Assembly: GCF_902804485.1 (NCBI RefSeq)
Contig: NZ_CADCST010000107.1
Location: forward strand, 1 to 64,000
DNA: 64,000 nt
Origin: Flavobacterium collinsii
GTDB lineage: Bacteria; Bacteroidota; Bacteroidia; Flavobacteriales; Flavobacteriaceae
Direction: 5' to 3'
Shown here: positions 43,047 to 52,000 of the stretch, piece by piece
Layout of the letters: each line of letters begins with the position of its first letter
How positions within the stretch are numbered: position 1 is the first letter of the stretch
The notes under the pieces: model-generated
The model's input: only the letters and a program-made list of their open reading frames with translations
The model's database searches: none
What the model was told of the DNA's origin: nothing
Program-made: the position numbers and the translations under genes

Positions 43047-43154
43047 CCGCTGTGCGAAGTCTCCCGACTTCGTACCCGTTCCAATAATCTAAACGTTTTT
43101 TGAATTTGTTCGATCCTTGTTGTTGCTAAGAAGTCGGGAGACTTCGCAGAGCGC
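43047..43154. repeat. REPIN-like element family 1, copy A
   Basis: Two REP-like palindromes in opposite orientation (GCGAAGTCTCCCGACTTCG left, AAGTCGGGAGACTTCGC right) enclose about 60 bp. Other copies lie at 44811 and 46379. Confidence 0.85.
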
Positions 43155-43183
43155 GTGTAAGAAAATCTAAAACAGGATAAACT

Positions 43184-43215
43184 AAAAAACTCGATTTTTT
43201 AAGATCGAGGCTTTT
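43184..43215 (-). terminator. Terminator of the 77-residue gene
   Basis: CTCGAT and ATCGAG stem around an A/T loop with T run on the minus strand, 36 bases beyond the stop at 43251. It probably also works on the plus strand. Confidence 0.6.
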
Positions 43216-43250
43216 AGTTGTGTTAGTTCTAAAATGGGATAATTAGCATT

Positions 43251-43484
43251 CTATTCCACACCCAAATACGGATTTAAAACTTCGGCTAATTCATTGAGCC
43301 AGTAAAAGCTGTTTTCGAGATTGCTGACTTCATTTTTAAGTGTTTCATGTTCTCTTAAAACACCTAAGGCAAGGATGTAATTGACTTGTCTTATGGCTTT
43401 CGCCATTTCTTTTGGGTCAATAGTGTTGTTGAAGAAATTGGTTAGCCTGGTTTCGGCTACTTGTGAAAGATTTTTGGTGTCCAT
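43251..43484 (-). CDS. Small orphan protein (77 residues)
   Basis: A small helical protein without recognised domain. LSQVAETRLTNFFNNTIDPKEMAKAIRQVNYILALGVLREHETLKNEVSNLENSFYWLNELAEVLNPYLGVE looks like three or four helices with an acidic C-terminus. The partial second copy at 42791 conserves the C-terminal half, which supports it as a genuine coding sequence. It follows the small membrane frame at 43488 by three bases. Confidence 0.6.
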   Translation of the reverse strand: MDTKNLSQVAETRLTNFFNNTIDPKEMAKAIRQVNYILALGVLREHETLKNEVSNLENSFYWLNELAEVLNPYLGVE

Positions 43485-43487
43485 AAT

Positions 43488-43715
43488 TTACATTTTGGTG
43501 AATATAAAACCCGTGTTAATAAGGTAGCTTATACTATCAGAAAGCAATAATATTACTTCTAATGCCGCCACCATACCACAAGGGCAAAAGTTTTTAAATG
43601 TCAGTATTCTGTAAATTAGGAAGCGCAAATATAATAAAAACAAAGTAATTATAGTAAGAAAAATAATATATTTAGAAGTGTTTTGATTTAATTTTGGCAG
43701 GGTTGTAAATCCCAT
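43488..43715 (-). CDS. Possible small membrane protein
   Basis: A 75-residue frame with two hydrophobic stretches (YIIFLTIITLFLLYLRFLIY and VAALEVILLLSDSISYLI). It ends just before the start of the 77-residue gene and may be translated with it. There is no known family and no clear promoter, so the call is uncertain. Confidence 0.4.
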   Translation of the reverse strand: MGFTTLPKLNQNTSKYIIFLTIITLFLLYLRFLIYRILTFKNFCPCGMVAALEVILLLSDSISYLINTGFIFTKM

Positions 43716-43741
43716 ATTTTCGATTTAATTTTGGGATAATT

Positions 43742-44179
43742 ATGATCGAAAAAATAGTAGCGGAGTATATCAGTTTTATAAGAACATTTGAAACTTTATT
43801 AAAAAATAAATATAAACAGGATATACATCCATGTTCATTTTCGAGTACTTTTTTTGAAAGAAAAGGAACTATCGAAGGAATTGAATATTGCTTTCACGGA
43901 AGTGGCTGTACGGCCAATAAAGACGGTGTTATTTATGACTATGATATTTCGATAAATGAAATTACGTTTTCGCAATGGAAATTTTCGGAGTTTGTTAGAA
44001 CGTATCCGGAGTACCGGAAACTAAATTATACTCCAGAATATATCGAATATGAATTGTATCAGCTTATAAATAAAGGAATATTAGATTGGGTGATTATTGA
44101 GAATACTGAAAAGCCTCCTTTTGGATGTGTTTTTATGAGTTATAGAGTTCTTCAAGAACCGTCTTTTCTTATCGATTAA
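43742..44179 (+). CDS. Orphan protein, DUF6896-like (possible immunity protein)
   Basis: A 145-residue cytoplasmic protein. The block EGIEYCFHGSGCTANKDGVIYDYDI with its central HGSGC is the feature I associate with the DUF6896 group; the remainder is helical, with WKFSEFVRTYPEY. Such small proteins are often found in immunity-gene arrays. No toxin gene is adjacent, so if it is an immunity protein it is an orphan. Function unproven. Confidence 0.5.
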   Translation: MIEKIVAEYISFIRTFETLLKNKYKQDIHPCSFSSTFFERKGTIEGIEYCFHGSGCTANKDGVIYDYDISINEITFSQWKFSEFVRTYPEYRKLNYTPEYIEYELYQLINKGILDWVIIENTEKPPFGCVFMSYRVLQEPSFLID

Positions 44180-44222
44180 TTTTTTCAATAGAAATCTTAT
44201 GGCCCATAAAACGGAGTAAAAA

Positions 44223-44597
44223 ATGAGTAGATTTAAAAACATAGATTCAAAGCTGATTGATTTAGCAAGTAAGCTTAATGGAAGATTGACTAAAGATCGA
44301 CCTGATTATCCGGAAGTATTAAGAACATTTGAAGAACGAAGGATTGATTGGATAGAAAGTGATATAATGAAAGCAATTATAATTCAACCAAATTTTGAAG
44401 CAAATGGAGTAAATTCAAATATTTGGAATTTTGTAAATGTTGCTATTTACGACGATGGCTTCTCAGTTTCAAGACCAAAATGGATTGAAATATTAGTAGA
44501 TCAAAAAGACTTTATTTTTATCGCTGAGAACATTGATGAATTGCTTTTAAAGTCTCAAGAAAATTTATCTAATATTTCAATGAAGGATTTGGTGTGA
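44223..44597 (+). CDS. Orphan protein (124 residues)
   Basis: A small soluble protein without recognised family. FRKNIDSK-like basic N-terminus, then a beta-rich centre (IMKAIIIQPNFEANGVNSNIWNFVNVAIYDDG) and an acidic helical tail. Size and lack of signal peptide resemble polymorphic-toxin immunity proteins, like its neighbours. It follows the DUF6896-like gene by 43 bases on the same strand. Confidence 0.55.
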   Translation: MSRFKNIDSKLIDLASKLNGRLTKDRPDYPEVLRTFEERRIDWIESDIMKAIIIQPNFEANGVNSNIWNFVNVAIYDDGFSVSRPKWIEILVDQKDFIFIAENIDELLLKSQENLSNISMKDLV

Positions 44598-44667
44598 ATT
44601 AACGGTATTGTTTCGAAAATATTCAAGAACCACCTTTTCTTATTAATTAATGTTTTCTTATGACACC

Positions 44668-44756
44668 AAAAGTCCTAGCCCTGATGGGAGGGAAAATCCT
44701 TTTGTGTCGGGGTTCGGCACAAAAGATTGGAAGGACAGCAGGATTAGCTTCTGAAA
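44668..44756 (+). repeat. Flavobacterial stem-loop repeat, copy 1
   Basis: AGTCCTAGCCCTGATGGGAG, then a hairpin (CTTTTGTGTCGG, GGTT, CGGCACAAAAG), then GATTGGAAGGACAGCAGGAT. An inverted second copy lies at 56967-57066. Ends and hairpin are conserved while the loop varies. Confidence 0.75.
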
Positions 44757-44810
44757 AATCAAATTTGTTAAACTGCATGTTGTTGTTTAAATTCAATAAA
44801 AAATATAGTC

Positions 44811-44920
44811 CCGCTGTGCGAAGTCTCCCGACTTCGTACCCATCCCAATAATCTAGACGTTTTTTGAATTTGTTTGATCATTGTTGTCGCTACGAAGTCG
44901 GGAGACTTCGCAGAGCGGGG
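44811..44920. repeat. REPIN-like element family 1, copy B
   Basis: Same architecture and spacer as copies A and C. The terminal REP arms are fully preserved. Confidence 0.85.
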
Positions 44921-44998
44921 GGAACCTTAGCCTCTTAGAGCCTCAAAGTTTCATTAGCCTTCGACTCCGCTCAGGGTGACAATTGGGGTGAAAGAGAT

Positions 44999-45682
44999 TT
45001 ATTTCTTTTGGAATTTGTATTCTCGTTTTTTGCTTTTTGGGTTGAGGTCGACAAATTCGTATTCTTCAAAATCTTCAAAATTAGTTTTAAAGAAATCGGC
45101 TGCTTTTTCGTGCGACCAGGATTTAGGATAATAAAAACCATCGAATTCAGTATTATGAAGAAGAAGTTCAAAATCATGTTTAAATTCGTTGGCTCCGGAA
45201 TAGGTTAAAGCAATTTTTCCGGTCCATTCAATATCATATTTGTTTTGAGCTGTGGGAGTAATTTTTATTCTATGATTGGCGCAGGTATCGTGTCCTAATA
45301 AATAAATTCCGAATGCAATTTCGTCATAATCAAAATCATCATCAAGGGGGAAAGTGTCTGCCAATAAATCATCTTTTATAAAATCATTGAAAACAGTTTT
45401 TTGTGAAGTTTTATTGATTTTAATCCCATAATCTCCCCAATATGTTGAAGACATTGTACATTGATGAAAATTGCCCCAGACTCCTTTGGAATGCCAGTCA
45501 CCTTTATATTCTTCATCGTCGTCTTCGGATCGATCTTCGGCATAATAAGCATCTGTTTTTAAGTGAAAATCAAACCAAATCGATTCATCTTCTTCGATTC
45601 TTCCGTTCCATTTAAATTGTTCTAAAGTGTGACCATTTGGATATGGATTTCCTAAAAAATAGATTCTGTTTGGCTGGTTCAT
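44999..45682 (-). CDS. Orphan acidic protein (227 residues)
   Basis: A soluble acidic protein rich in aromatic residues, starting MNQPNRIYFLGNPYPNGHTL. DRSEDDDEEYKGDWHSKGVWGNFHQCTMSSTYWGDYG may be a metal- or ligand-binding region, and the C-terminus is basic (PKSKKREYKFQKK). I do not recognise the family. A -7 box (TACATTTG on the minus strand, 45702-45709) lies 19 bases upstream, which supports expression from this start. Confidence 0.6.
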   Translation of the reverse strand: MNQPNRIYFLGNPYPNGHTLEQFKWNGRIEEDESIWFDFHLKTDAYYAEDRSEDDDEEYKGDWHSKGVWGNFHQCTMSSTYWGDYGIKINKTSQKTVFNDFIKDDLLADTFPLDDDFDYDEIAFGIYLLGHDTCANHRIKITPTAQNKYDIEWTGKIALTYSGANEFKHDFELLLHNTEFDGFYYPKSWSHEKAADFFKTNFEDFEEYEFVDLNPKSKKREYKFQKK

Positions 45683-45777
45683 ATATTGGAAATTTGTAAC
45701 TCAAATGTAATTTTCAATTTTTTAAATTCCAAATTGCAAAAGGCTGTATTGAAATATTGGTTTTATAAGCCTTCTAC

Positions 45778-45815
45778 TCGCTATGAAGTCAGGAGACTTT
45801 TCAGAGCGCAGGGAG
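45778..45815. repeat. Solo REP half of family 1 (degenerate)
   Basis: CTATGAAGTCAGGAGACTT and CAGAGCGCAGGGAG match the right end of the REPIN-like elements with several changes; no left half is present. Confidence 0.6.
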
Positions 45816-45868
45816 AAATTGAAAAACAGAATACAATGTGTTTTAAATTTTAGATAGCTTGAATAATA

Positions 45869-46339
45869 TCAATTTATTATGTTTTCGATAGATCTTATAA
45901 TGTTGTTGTGGAGTTGGATAGATTCTCTACCTACGGGTATTTTGTCAATGGGAGAGGTTATTTGTTTTCCATTGGTGTCATATATTTTATCTCGTGTCGG
46001 ACTTTTAAAGTAATGACACGGATAGATATCCATATTATTTTTTTCTAAAGTTCTGATTTTTGTAAAATAGCCTTTTTTCCAGCATGAAGCGTCGGTAATA
46101 ATCTGTGGTAATAGTAAGTTGTCTTTGCTTAATGTTGTATTTTCATCAAGCGATGATGTGAAGTTGTTGTATAAGTATATGAGAATGGCATTTTTAAATG
46201 GACCAACATCTATTTTACCTAAAGAAACCATTCCATATCCAAAACGGCCATCACTTAAGCAGAAGTAAAAAACATCACCTTCTTTTGGCCATTTTCTCTG
46301 TTTTTCATTTCTTGGCATTACTGTTAGTTTATGAGCCAT
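45869..46339 (-). CDS. Immunity protein 26-like protein
   Basis: A 156-residue soluble protein. WPKEGDVFYFCLSDGRFGYGMVSL near residues 17-40 and the later CWKKGYFTKIRTLE fit the Imm26 pattern (GDVF-x-DGRYGYGRV), a family of predicted immunity proteins against polymorphic toxins. No toxin lies nearby, so it is an orphan immunity candidate or a domesticated relative. Assignment is by motif only. Confidence 0.5.
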   Translation of the reverse strand: MAHKLTVMPRNEKQRKWPKEGDVFYFCLSDGRFGYGMVSLGKIDVGPFKNAILIYLYNNFTSSLDENTTLSKDNLLLPQIITDASCWKKGYFTKIRTLEKNNMDIYPCHYFKSPTRDKIYDTNGKQITSPIDKIPVGRESIQLHNNIIRSIENIIN

Positions 46340-46378
46340 TTTATATTGGTTTTATTGTTCTTAAGTCATTTTTAGTCT

Positions 46379-46489
46379 GCTCTGCGAAGTCTCCCGACTT
46401 CGTACCCGTTCCAATAATCTAGTCGTTTTTTGAATTTGTTTGATCATTGTTGTCGCTACGAATTCGGGAGACTTCGCAGAGCTCGGGGA
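46379..46489. repeat. REPIN-like element family 1, copy C
   Basis: Third full copy; one change in the right arm (ACGAATTCGGGAG for ACGAAGTCGGGAG). Confidence 0.85.
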
Positions 46490-46562
46490 AATTCCAATTT
46501 AAAAACGGGTTCTCTCAACTTTGTATGGCGATTGTGCTATTTAAAGTTTTGTAAAGCTTTTT

Positions 46563-47543
46563 TTAATCCGAGTTTTCATTTCCGTCCCATACACCTTCAC
46601 AGGCATCAATTAGTTCTTTTGGCCATGAGCGACGGGGAAGGATGTGGTCAAGCGCATAGTAAAGTAGATCCCCTATTATTACTACTGGAGCTAATGGAAG
46701 CGCAATAAATATGAAAAATGGAATTGCGATAGGGTACCACCAAAAATCTACATCCAAAGCTTTTAGAGGATTAAAGTGTCTGAACGAATCACTGATATTC
46801 TTTAAGCGATATTCGTTGATTGGCGTAATGAGTGGAACCGCTTCGACGCCCTCTCGCATATAGAGGCGGATGTATTCCCAAACCATGCCTGCGCCACATA
46901 CACCTACACTGACTGGTCCCATTGGTGTATTCCTTGTACTTTTGATCATCGGGCGTGATTTTTCTTCAACTTGTTGAAAAACTAAGATGGGAATACCTTC
47001 ATGGGTTGAATGTCCTTTTTTTATAAAACTTCTGATGTTGGCTTTGAGGCTGTTAAAGTCTTCGCTGACGACATGTCCGTCGATGAAGCATGTGACTTTG
47101 TTAGTCTTACGGTTGAAGATAATTGGCAACTGACGACGCCAAGGAATAAATATCCAGGAAGAGTCAATAAAGAATATTGCTGCTATCAATAGGGGGACAT
47201 AATTCATATATTCAAATAAACTACCTCTAAAGCTCCCAGTAGATATCTCATGGTAATAACTTTTTATGGTAAAGAAAGTAAAAAGCGCCCAAGTGAGTAC
47301 AAATCCTACGGTAGTAGACCAACTCATACTGTAGCGACCACCATAATCAGAATCAGGGTAGATTCGCATGAAGAGACAGTTTTCGGTTACCTTTGCAACA
47401 TTATTGTCCGCCGCTGGTTCTACCTTGAGGGATGGGCCGTTGGGATGCAGTTTATTTGTATCTATGTAAAAGGATAAGCTTTGTTTTGCTTCACGGCATT
47501 GTCGTTTACAGGGTATAATGGTATCCTCTTTTGGATTATTCAT
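46563..47543 (-). CDS. DUF6708-like membrane protein
   Basis: A 326-residue protein with two membrane helices near residues 75-120 (VGFVLTWALFTFFTIK and VPLLIAAIFFIDSSWIFI) and one or two near 275-300. RRQLPIIFNRKTNKVTCFIDGHVVSEDFNSL matches the core of the DUF6708 family, which in proteobacteria is found near type VI secretion effectors and is thought to give protection. No secretion genes are visible here. A -7 box (TACTTTTG on the minus strand, 47584-47591) lies 41 bases upstream. Confidence 0.6.
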   Translation of the reverse strand: MNNPKEDTIIPCKRQCREAKQSLSFYIDTNKLHPNGPSLKVEPAADNNVAKVTENCLFMRIYPDSDYGGRYSMSWSTTVGFVLTWALFTFFTIKSYYHEISTGSFRGSLFEYMNYVPLLIAAIFFIDSSWIFIPWRRQLPIIFNRKTNKVTCFIDGHVVSEDFNSLKANIRSFIKKGHSTHEGIPILVFQQVEEKSRPMIKSTRNTPMGPVSVGVCGAGMVWEYIRLYMREGVEAVPLITPINEYRLKNISDSFRHFNPLKALDVDFWWYPIAIPFFIFIALPLAPVVIIGDLLYYALDHILPRRSWPKELIDACEGVWDGNENSD

Positions 47544-48395
47544 TTTTTTACTTTTATTTTTTCTATTAGAGTGAAATTAAATACAAAAGTAGCTCGTCAT
47601 AGTTGATAAGATATTTAGAAAGTAACCGTCGGTTTGTTTTTTGTAATAAATGGTTAGTGGAACGTCATAACTGGTTTGATAGGCTTCTCTTAATGAGCAA
47701 ATTTTTAAGAAATAAAGGGCAAGAAATGCATAAATTATTTTAAGGTGGCGCGGTGCTCAGGGTGACAATTGGGGTGGAATTCCAATAAAAAAATTCCAAA
47801 TTCCAATTCAAAAAAGGATAATCAAAGAAAAAAACTTAGAACCTCAGAATCTCAAAAAGTTTCATAAGTCTTAGACTACATTGAGGGTGGCAATATTTTG
47901 TATAAGGTGCGCATTTTAATTAATCTCAATCTTTATTATTCGGGCTTTTTGTCATTCCTACAGAGGAGGAATCTTCACAAGTAACTCCACAATAAAGTCA
48001 CTTTGTGTTATCTGATTTGTAGGAAGGGTCACACTAGTTGATTGACAACGATTGTCGACATTCTTTGCGGAGTTGCTTGTGAAGATCCCTCGTTCCTCGG
48101 GATGACAAGATTGTGACTACGTTGCGAATGATGGATTAATCCCGAAGCTTTGGGACATCTCTACAATATATTTTTTTCCTCTGAAACTCTTTTATAGAAT
48201 TCTGTAGGAATGGCTTATTTTATAGCAACGGATTTCAATCCGTTGAAAAGAACAAAAAAATCGAACTCAAGAAAGCCAAAGAAAAGGAAACCTCTGAACC
48301 TTTGCTACTTTGCACCTCTGAACCTTTAAAAAGAACCTAAAAAAAACTATTTTTGTAATTCACTGAATCCGTTTTAGTTCATAAATTAAGTTATA
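47544..48395. other. 850-bp intergenic region with repeats
   Basis: No gene is supported. It holds a fragment GCTCAGGGTGACAATTGGGG (about 47756, also at 44964) and the 161-bp inverted-repeat element at 47949-48109, plus degenerate copies of other intergenic families before the oxidoreductase gene. Confidence 0.6.
47949..48109. repeat. 161-bp inverted-repeat element, TGTCATTCCTAC family
   Basis: Left arm TTGTCATTCCTACAGAGGAG continuing to CACAAGTAACTCC; right arm GGAGTTGCTTGTGAAGATCC continuing to GGGATGACAAG. The arms of about 40 bases pair with a few mismatches. Confidence 0.75.
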
Positions 48396-51302
48396 ATGTC
48401 AATAATTAAGGAGTTACAACACTTATCAGAATCATTAGAAGGAACACTTTTATACGACGATCTTCATAAAACACTTTATTCAACCGATGCTTCGGTATAT
48501 CGGATCCGGCCAAAAGCGGTCGCCGTGCCTAAAACAATCGAAGACATTAGTAAACTAATTCGGTTTGCGGGACAACATCATATTTCGGTTACACCAAGAA
48601 CGGCCGGAACTTCTCTTGCAGGACAAACGGTTGGCGACGGAATTGTGGTCGATGTTTCGAAGAATTTTACCAAGATTCTGGATTTTGATCCGATTAAAAA
48701 AACGGTTACGGTGCAACCCGGTGTCATTCGCGATGAACTGAATTTATTCCTGAAGCCTCACGGCGTATTTTTCGGTCCCAATACTTCGACTTCTAATCGC
48801 TGTATGATTGGCGGAATGGTAGGGAATAACTCTTCTGGAACGACTTCGATTCGTTATGGGGTAACGCGTGATAAAATTGTCGAGATCAAAGCCATTTTGA
48901 GTGATGGTTCGGCGACGATTTTTAAAGAGCTGACTTCGGCTGAATTTATCGAAAAAACCAAAGGGGATACCTTAGAAAATAAAATTTACAAAAGCATTTA
49001 CGACGAACTTTCGGTAAAAGCAACGCAGGACGAAATCATAAAAGAGTTTCCTAAGCCGGAAATTCACAGAAGAAATACGGGTTATGCTGTAGATATTCTG
49101 CTAAAATCGGATTTGTTTGGCGGGACAGAACCTACCATTAATCTTGGAAAGTTACTTTGCGGAAGCGAAGGAACGCTGGCTTTTACGACCGAAATTACAT
49201 TAAAAGTGGACGATTTGCCGCCCGCCAATAACATTATGGTGGTGGCGCATTATCATAGTATTCAGGAATCACTGGAGTCTGTTGTGGTAGCGATGAAACA
49301 TCATTTGTATACCGCCGAAATGATCGACGATACGATTTTGGATTGTACTAAAACGAATCGCGAGCAATCTAAAAACAGGTTCTTTTTAGTGGGGGAACCC
49401 AAAGCGATTATGCTGTTTGAAGTAGCTTCGCACGATGCCTCTGATGCGGAAAATCAGGCCAACGCTTTAGTAGCCGATTTAGAGAAAAACAATTTCGGCT
49501 ACGCACTTGTTAAAATTTATGGTGCCGATATCGAAAAAGTAAACGAGCTTCGTAAAGCCGGTCTCGGACTTTTAGGAAGTATTGTGGGAGATAATAAAGC
49601 GGCCGATTCAATCGAAGATACTGCTGTTGAATTGAGTGATTTACCAGCTTATATTGCCGAGTTTTCGGCCATGATGCTGCGACACGGACAAGAGGCAATT
49701 TATTATGCACATGCAGGAGCGGGTGAGCTACACTTGCGTCCGGTGCTGAATTTGAAGAAGACATCCGACTTAAAACTCTTCAGAACCATTGCAACCGATG
49801 TGGCTGTTTTGGTTAAAAAGTACAGAGGATCTCTGAGCGGAGAACATGGCGACGGAATTGTGCGCGGTGAGTTTATTCCGTACATGATTGGCGAAACGAA
49901 TTATGAATTGCTGAAACGAATCAAGCTGGCGTTTGATCCGAACTCGGCTTTGAATATTGGTAAGATTGTGAATGCCTTAAAAATGGACGAGAATCATCGT
50001 GTTGTTTCGGGCAGAGTTGAACCGGATATTAAAACGTTTCAGGATTTCTCGGATAGTTTAGGGATTTTGCGTGCTGCCGAAAAATGCAACGGTTCGGGCG
50101 ATTGTAGAAAATTGCCGTCGGCAGGTGGAGCGATGTGTCCGAGTTACCGAGCAACCAAAAACGAAAAAGAAACCACGCGTGCGAGGGCGAATGCCTTACG
50201 CGAATATTTGACCTATTCAGAGAAAGAAAATAAATTCGACCAGAAAGAGCTTTACGAAGTTTTTGAATTGTGTGTGAGCTGTAAAGCCTGTGCCAGCGAG
50301 TGTCCGAGTAATGTAGACGTAGCAACGCTGAAAGCAGAATTTTTATACCAATATCAAAAAGCGAATGGCTTTTCGACCCGAAACAAAATTTTTGCACATA
50401 ACGCCAAACTGAATAAGATGGGAAGTTTGTTTCCGTCGATTACCAATTTTATTTCTAATCAGTCTCTCGTGAAAAAAAGCATGGGAATTGCGCCGGAAAG
50501 GCAGGTTCCGTTATTGGCAAAAAAGACATTTAGAAAATGGTACGAAAAGTATAAACCACAACAAAAGAATTTCCCAAACGGACAAGTGTATTTGTTTAAT
50601 GATGAGTTCACGAATTACTACGATGTCAATATCGGAATCGATGCTTTTGAATTACTGACGAAATTGGGCTATGAAGTTTTAATCGTCGATCATGAAGAAA
50701 GCGGAAGAACCTATTTGTCGAAAGGATTTCTGGAAGAAGCGAAGAAAATTGCAGATATCAATGTGACTATTTTTAAGGATTTAGTTTCTGCAAATACACC
50801 TTTAATCGGAATTGAACCTTCGGCGATTTTAACGTTCAGGGACGAATATTTACGTCTGGCAACCGACAAGGAAGCAGCCGGAAAAGTAGCTAAAAATGCT
50901 TTTACGATAGAAGAATTCTTTAAAAAAGAAAGTATCGAAGGTAAGATTACGGCTGATTCTTTTTCAGAAGAAAAGAAAGAAATTAAGATTCATGGGCATT
51001 GTCACCAGAAATCTCTGAGTTCGGTTGAAGCGACTTTTGCCATGCTGAATTTACCGATGAACAATACGGTTACAATTTATAATTCGGGCTGTTGCGGAAT
51101 GGCGGGATCCTTTGGTTACGAAAAAGAGCATTATCAGGTGAGCATGCAAATGGGAGAAGATACGTTGTTTCCGAAAGTAAGAGCGACCGCCCAGGAAGTA
51201 AAAATCGCAGCAGCAGGAACCAGTTGCCGTCACCAAATTTATGACGGAACGAACAGGGAAGCACAGCATCCGGTGAGTATTTTAAGAAATTGCCTGAAGT
51301 AA
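48396..51302 (+). CDS. FAD-linked and Fe-S D-2-hydroxyacid dehydrogenase (YdiJ-like)
   Basis: A 968-residue fusion. The N-terminal FAD domain has PRTAGTSLAGQTVGDGIVVD and GNNSSGTTSIRYG. The FAD-oxidase C-terminal domain follows (to about 540), with GEHGDGIVRGEF. Two Fe-S motifs occur: CNGSGDC with a later MCPSY, and CVSCKACASECPS. The C-terminal CCG-type domain ends with HGHCHQKS and NSGCCGMAGSFGYEKEH. This is the layout of E. coli YdiJ, a D-2-hydroxyglutarate dehydrogenase, and of related D-lactate dehydrogenases. The natural acceptor here is not known; electrons probably reach the quinone pool. It stands alone between repeat-rich regions. Confidence 0.88.
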   Translation: MSIIKELQHLSESLEGTLLYDDLHKTLYSTDASVYRIRPKAVAVPKTIEDISKLIRFAGQHHISVTPRTAGTSLAGQTVGDGIVVDVSKNFTKILDFDPIKKTVTVQPGVIRDELNLFLKPHGVFFGPNTSTSNRCMIGGMVGNNSSGTTSIRYGVTRDKIVEIKAILSDGSATIFKELTSAEFIEKTKGDTLENKIYKSIYDELSVKATQDEIIKEFPKPEIHRRNTGYAVDILLKSDLFGGTEPTINLGKLLCGSEGTLAFTTEITLKVDDLPPANNIMVVAHYHSIQESLESVVVAMKHHLYTAEMIDDTILDCTKTNREQSKNRFFLVGEPKAIMLFEVASHDASDAENQANALVADLEKNNFGYALVKIYGADIEKVNELRKAGLGLLGSIVGDNKAADSIEDTAVELSDLPAYIAEFSAMMLRHGQEAIYYAHAGAGELHLRPVLNLKKTSDLKLFRTIATDVAVLVKKYRGSLSGEHGDGIVRGEFIPYMIGETNYELLKRIKLAFDPNSALNIGKIVNALKMDENHRVVSGRVEPDIKTFQDFSDSLGILRAAEKCNGSGDCRKLPSAGGAMCPSYRATKNEKETTRARANALREYLTYSEKENKFDQKELYEVFELCVSCKACASECPSNVDVATLKAEFLYQYQKANGFSTRNKIFAHNAKLNKMGSLFPSITNFISNQSLVKKSMGIAPERQVPLLAKKTFRKWYEKYKPQQKNFPNGQVYLFNDEFTNYYDVNIGIDAFELLTKLGYEVLIVDHEESGRTYLSKGFLEEAKKIADINVTIFKDLVSANTPLIGIEPSAILTFRDEYLRLATDKEAAGKVAKNAFTIEEFFKKESIEGKITADSFSEEKKEIKIHGHCHQKSLSSVEATFAMLNLPMNNTVTIYNSGCCGMAGSFGYEKEHYQVSMQMGEDTLFPKVRATAQEVKIAAAGTSCRHQIYDGTNREAQHPVSILRNCLK

Positions 51303-52000
51303 TTTTAGATTTTAGAATGTAGATTTTAGATTTTAGAATGTAGATTTTAGAATGTAGATTTTAGATTTTTCTCACGCAGATTGCTTTGTCAGTTCGCTGT
51401 AGCTTGGGTGAGCTGATTTATTTTTGCCACAGATTATGAGGATTAAAATGATTTAGAACAAAAGAAATTGGCATTAATCTGCTAAATCTGCAGTATCTGC
51501 GAGAGAAAATTAGTCAAGTATTTGAAGTGCTAAAAAAAGGTTTTTCGCAGATTCTGCAGATTGGAATAAATTAAATCGGTAAGTATTTTAAGAAACTGTT
51601 AAAAGTAGAGGGTGTTGTCACGACCCGAGTCATAGCGCACAGGCGAAGCAATTTCAGGAATTATTCTTTTCGCCACGAATTTCACGAATTGACACGAATG
51701 CTTTTTTTTACAACTCCTGACTACTATCGGAAGACGCGATTTTTTTTCTAAAATAGATTCCATTATTTTTCACAAAGATTAGAAACAAAAAAATTCGCGT
51801 TAATTCGTGAAATTCGTGGCAAAAGAAAAAATAACGTAAATCCGTTTAATCTGTAATAATCCGTGGGCAAAATAATTCACCACAAAAAGCGGTGCAAAAC
51901 AAAATCGTTTTATATATTTGAAATCAGGATAATTTTTGCATTATTTGCAAAATAAAACCACAAAGACCGAATTAAATTAATTTTAAAAGCAAAATCATAT
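51303..52000. other. Intergenic region with tandem and inverted repeats
   Basis: A run of GATTTTAGAATGTA-type tandem units (51303-51370) is followed by degenerate CTGCRAAATCTGC repeats and by a spaced inverted pair. The pair is CGCCACGAATTTCACGAATT at 51671-51690 and AATTCGTGAAATTCGTGGC at 51802-51820. A TATATTTG box at 51913-51920 may serve the permease gene. Confidence 0.6.

Noticed and set aside
44660..44851. 63-codon frame on the plus strand
   Set aside because: It reads through the stem-loop repeat and into a REPIN-like element.
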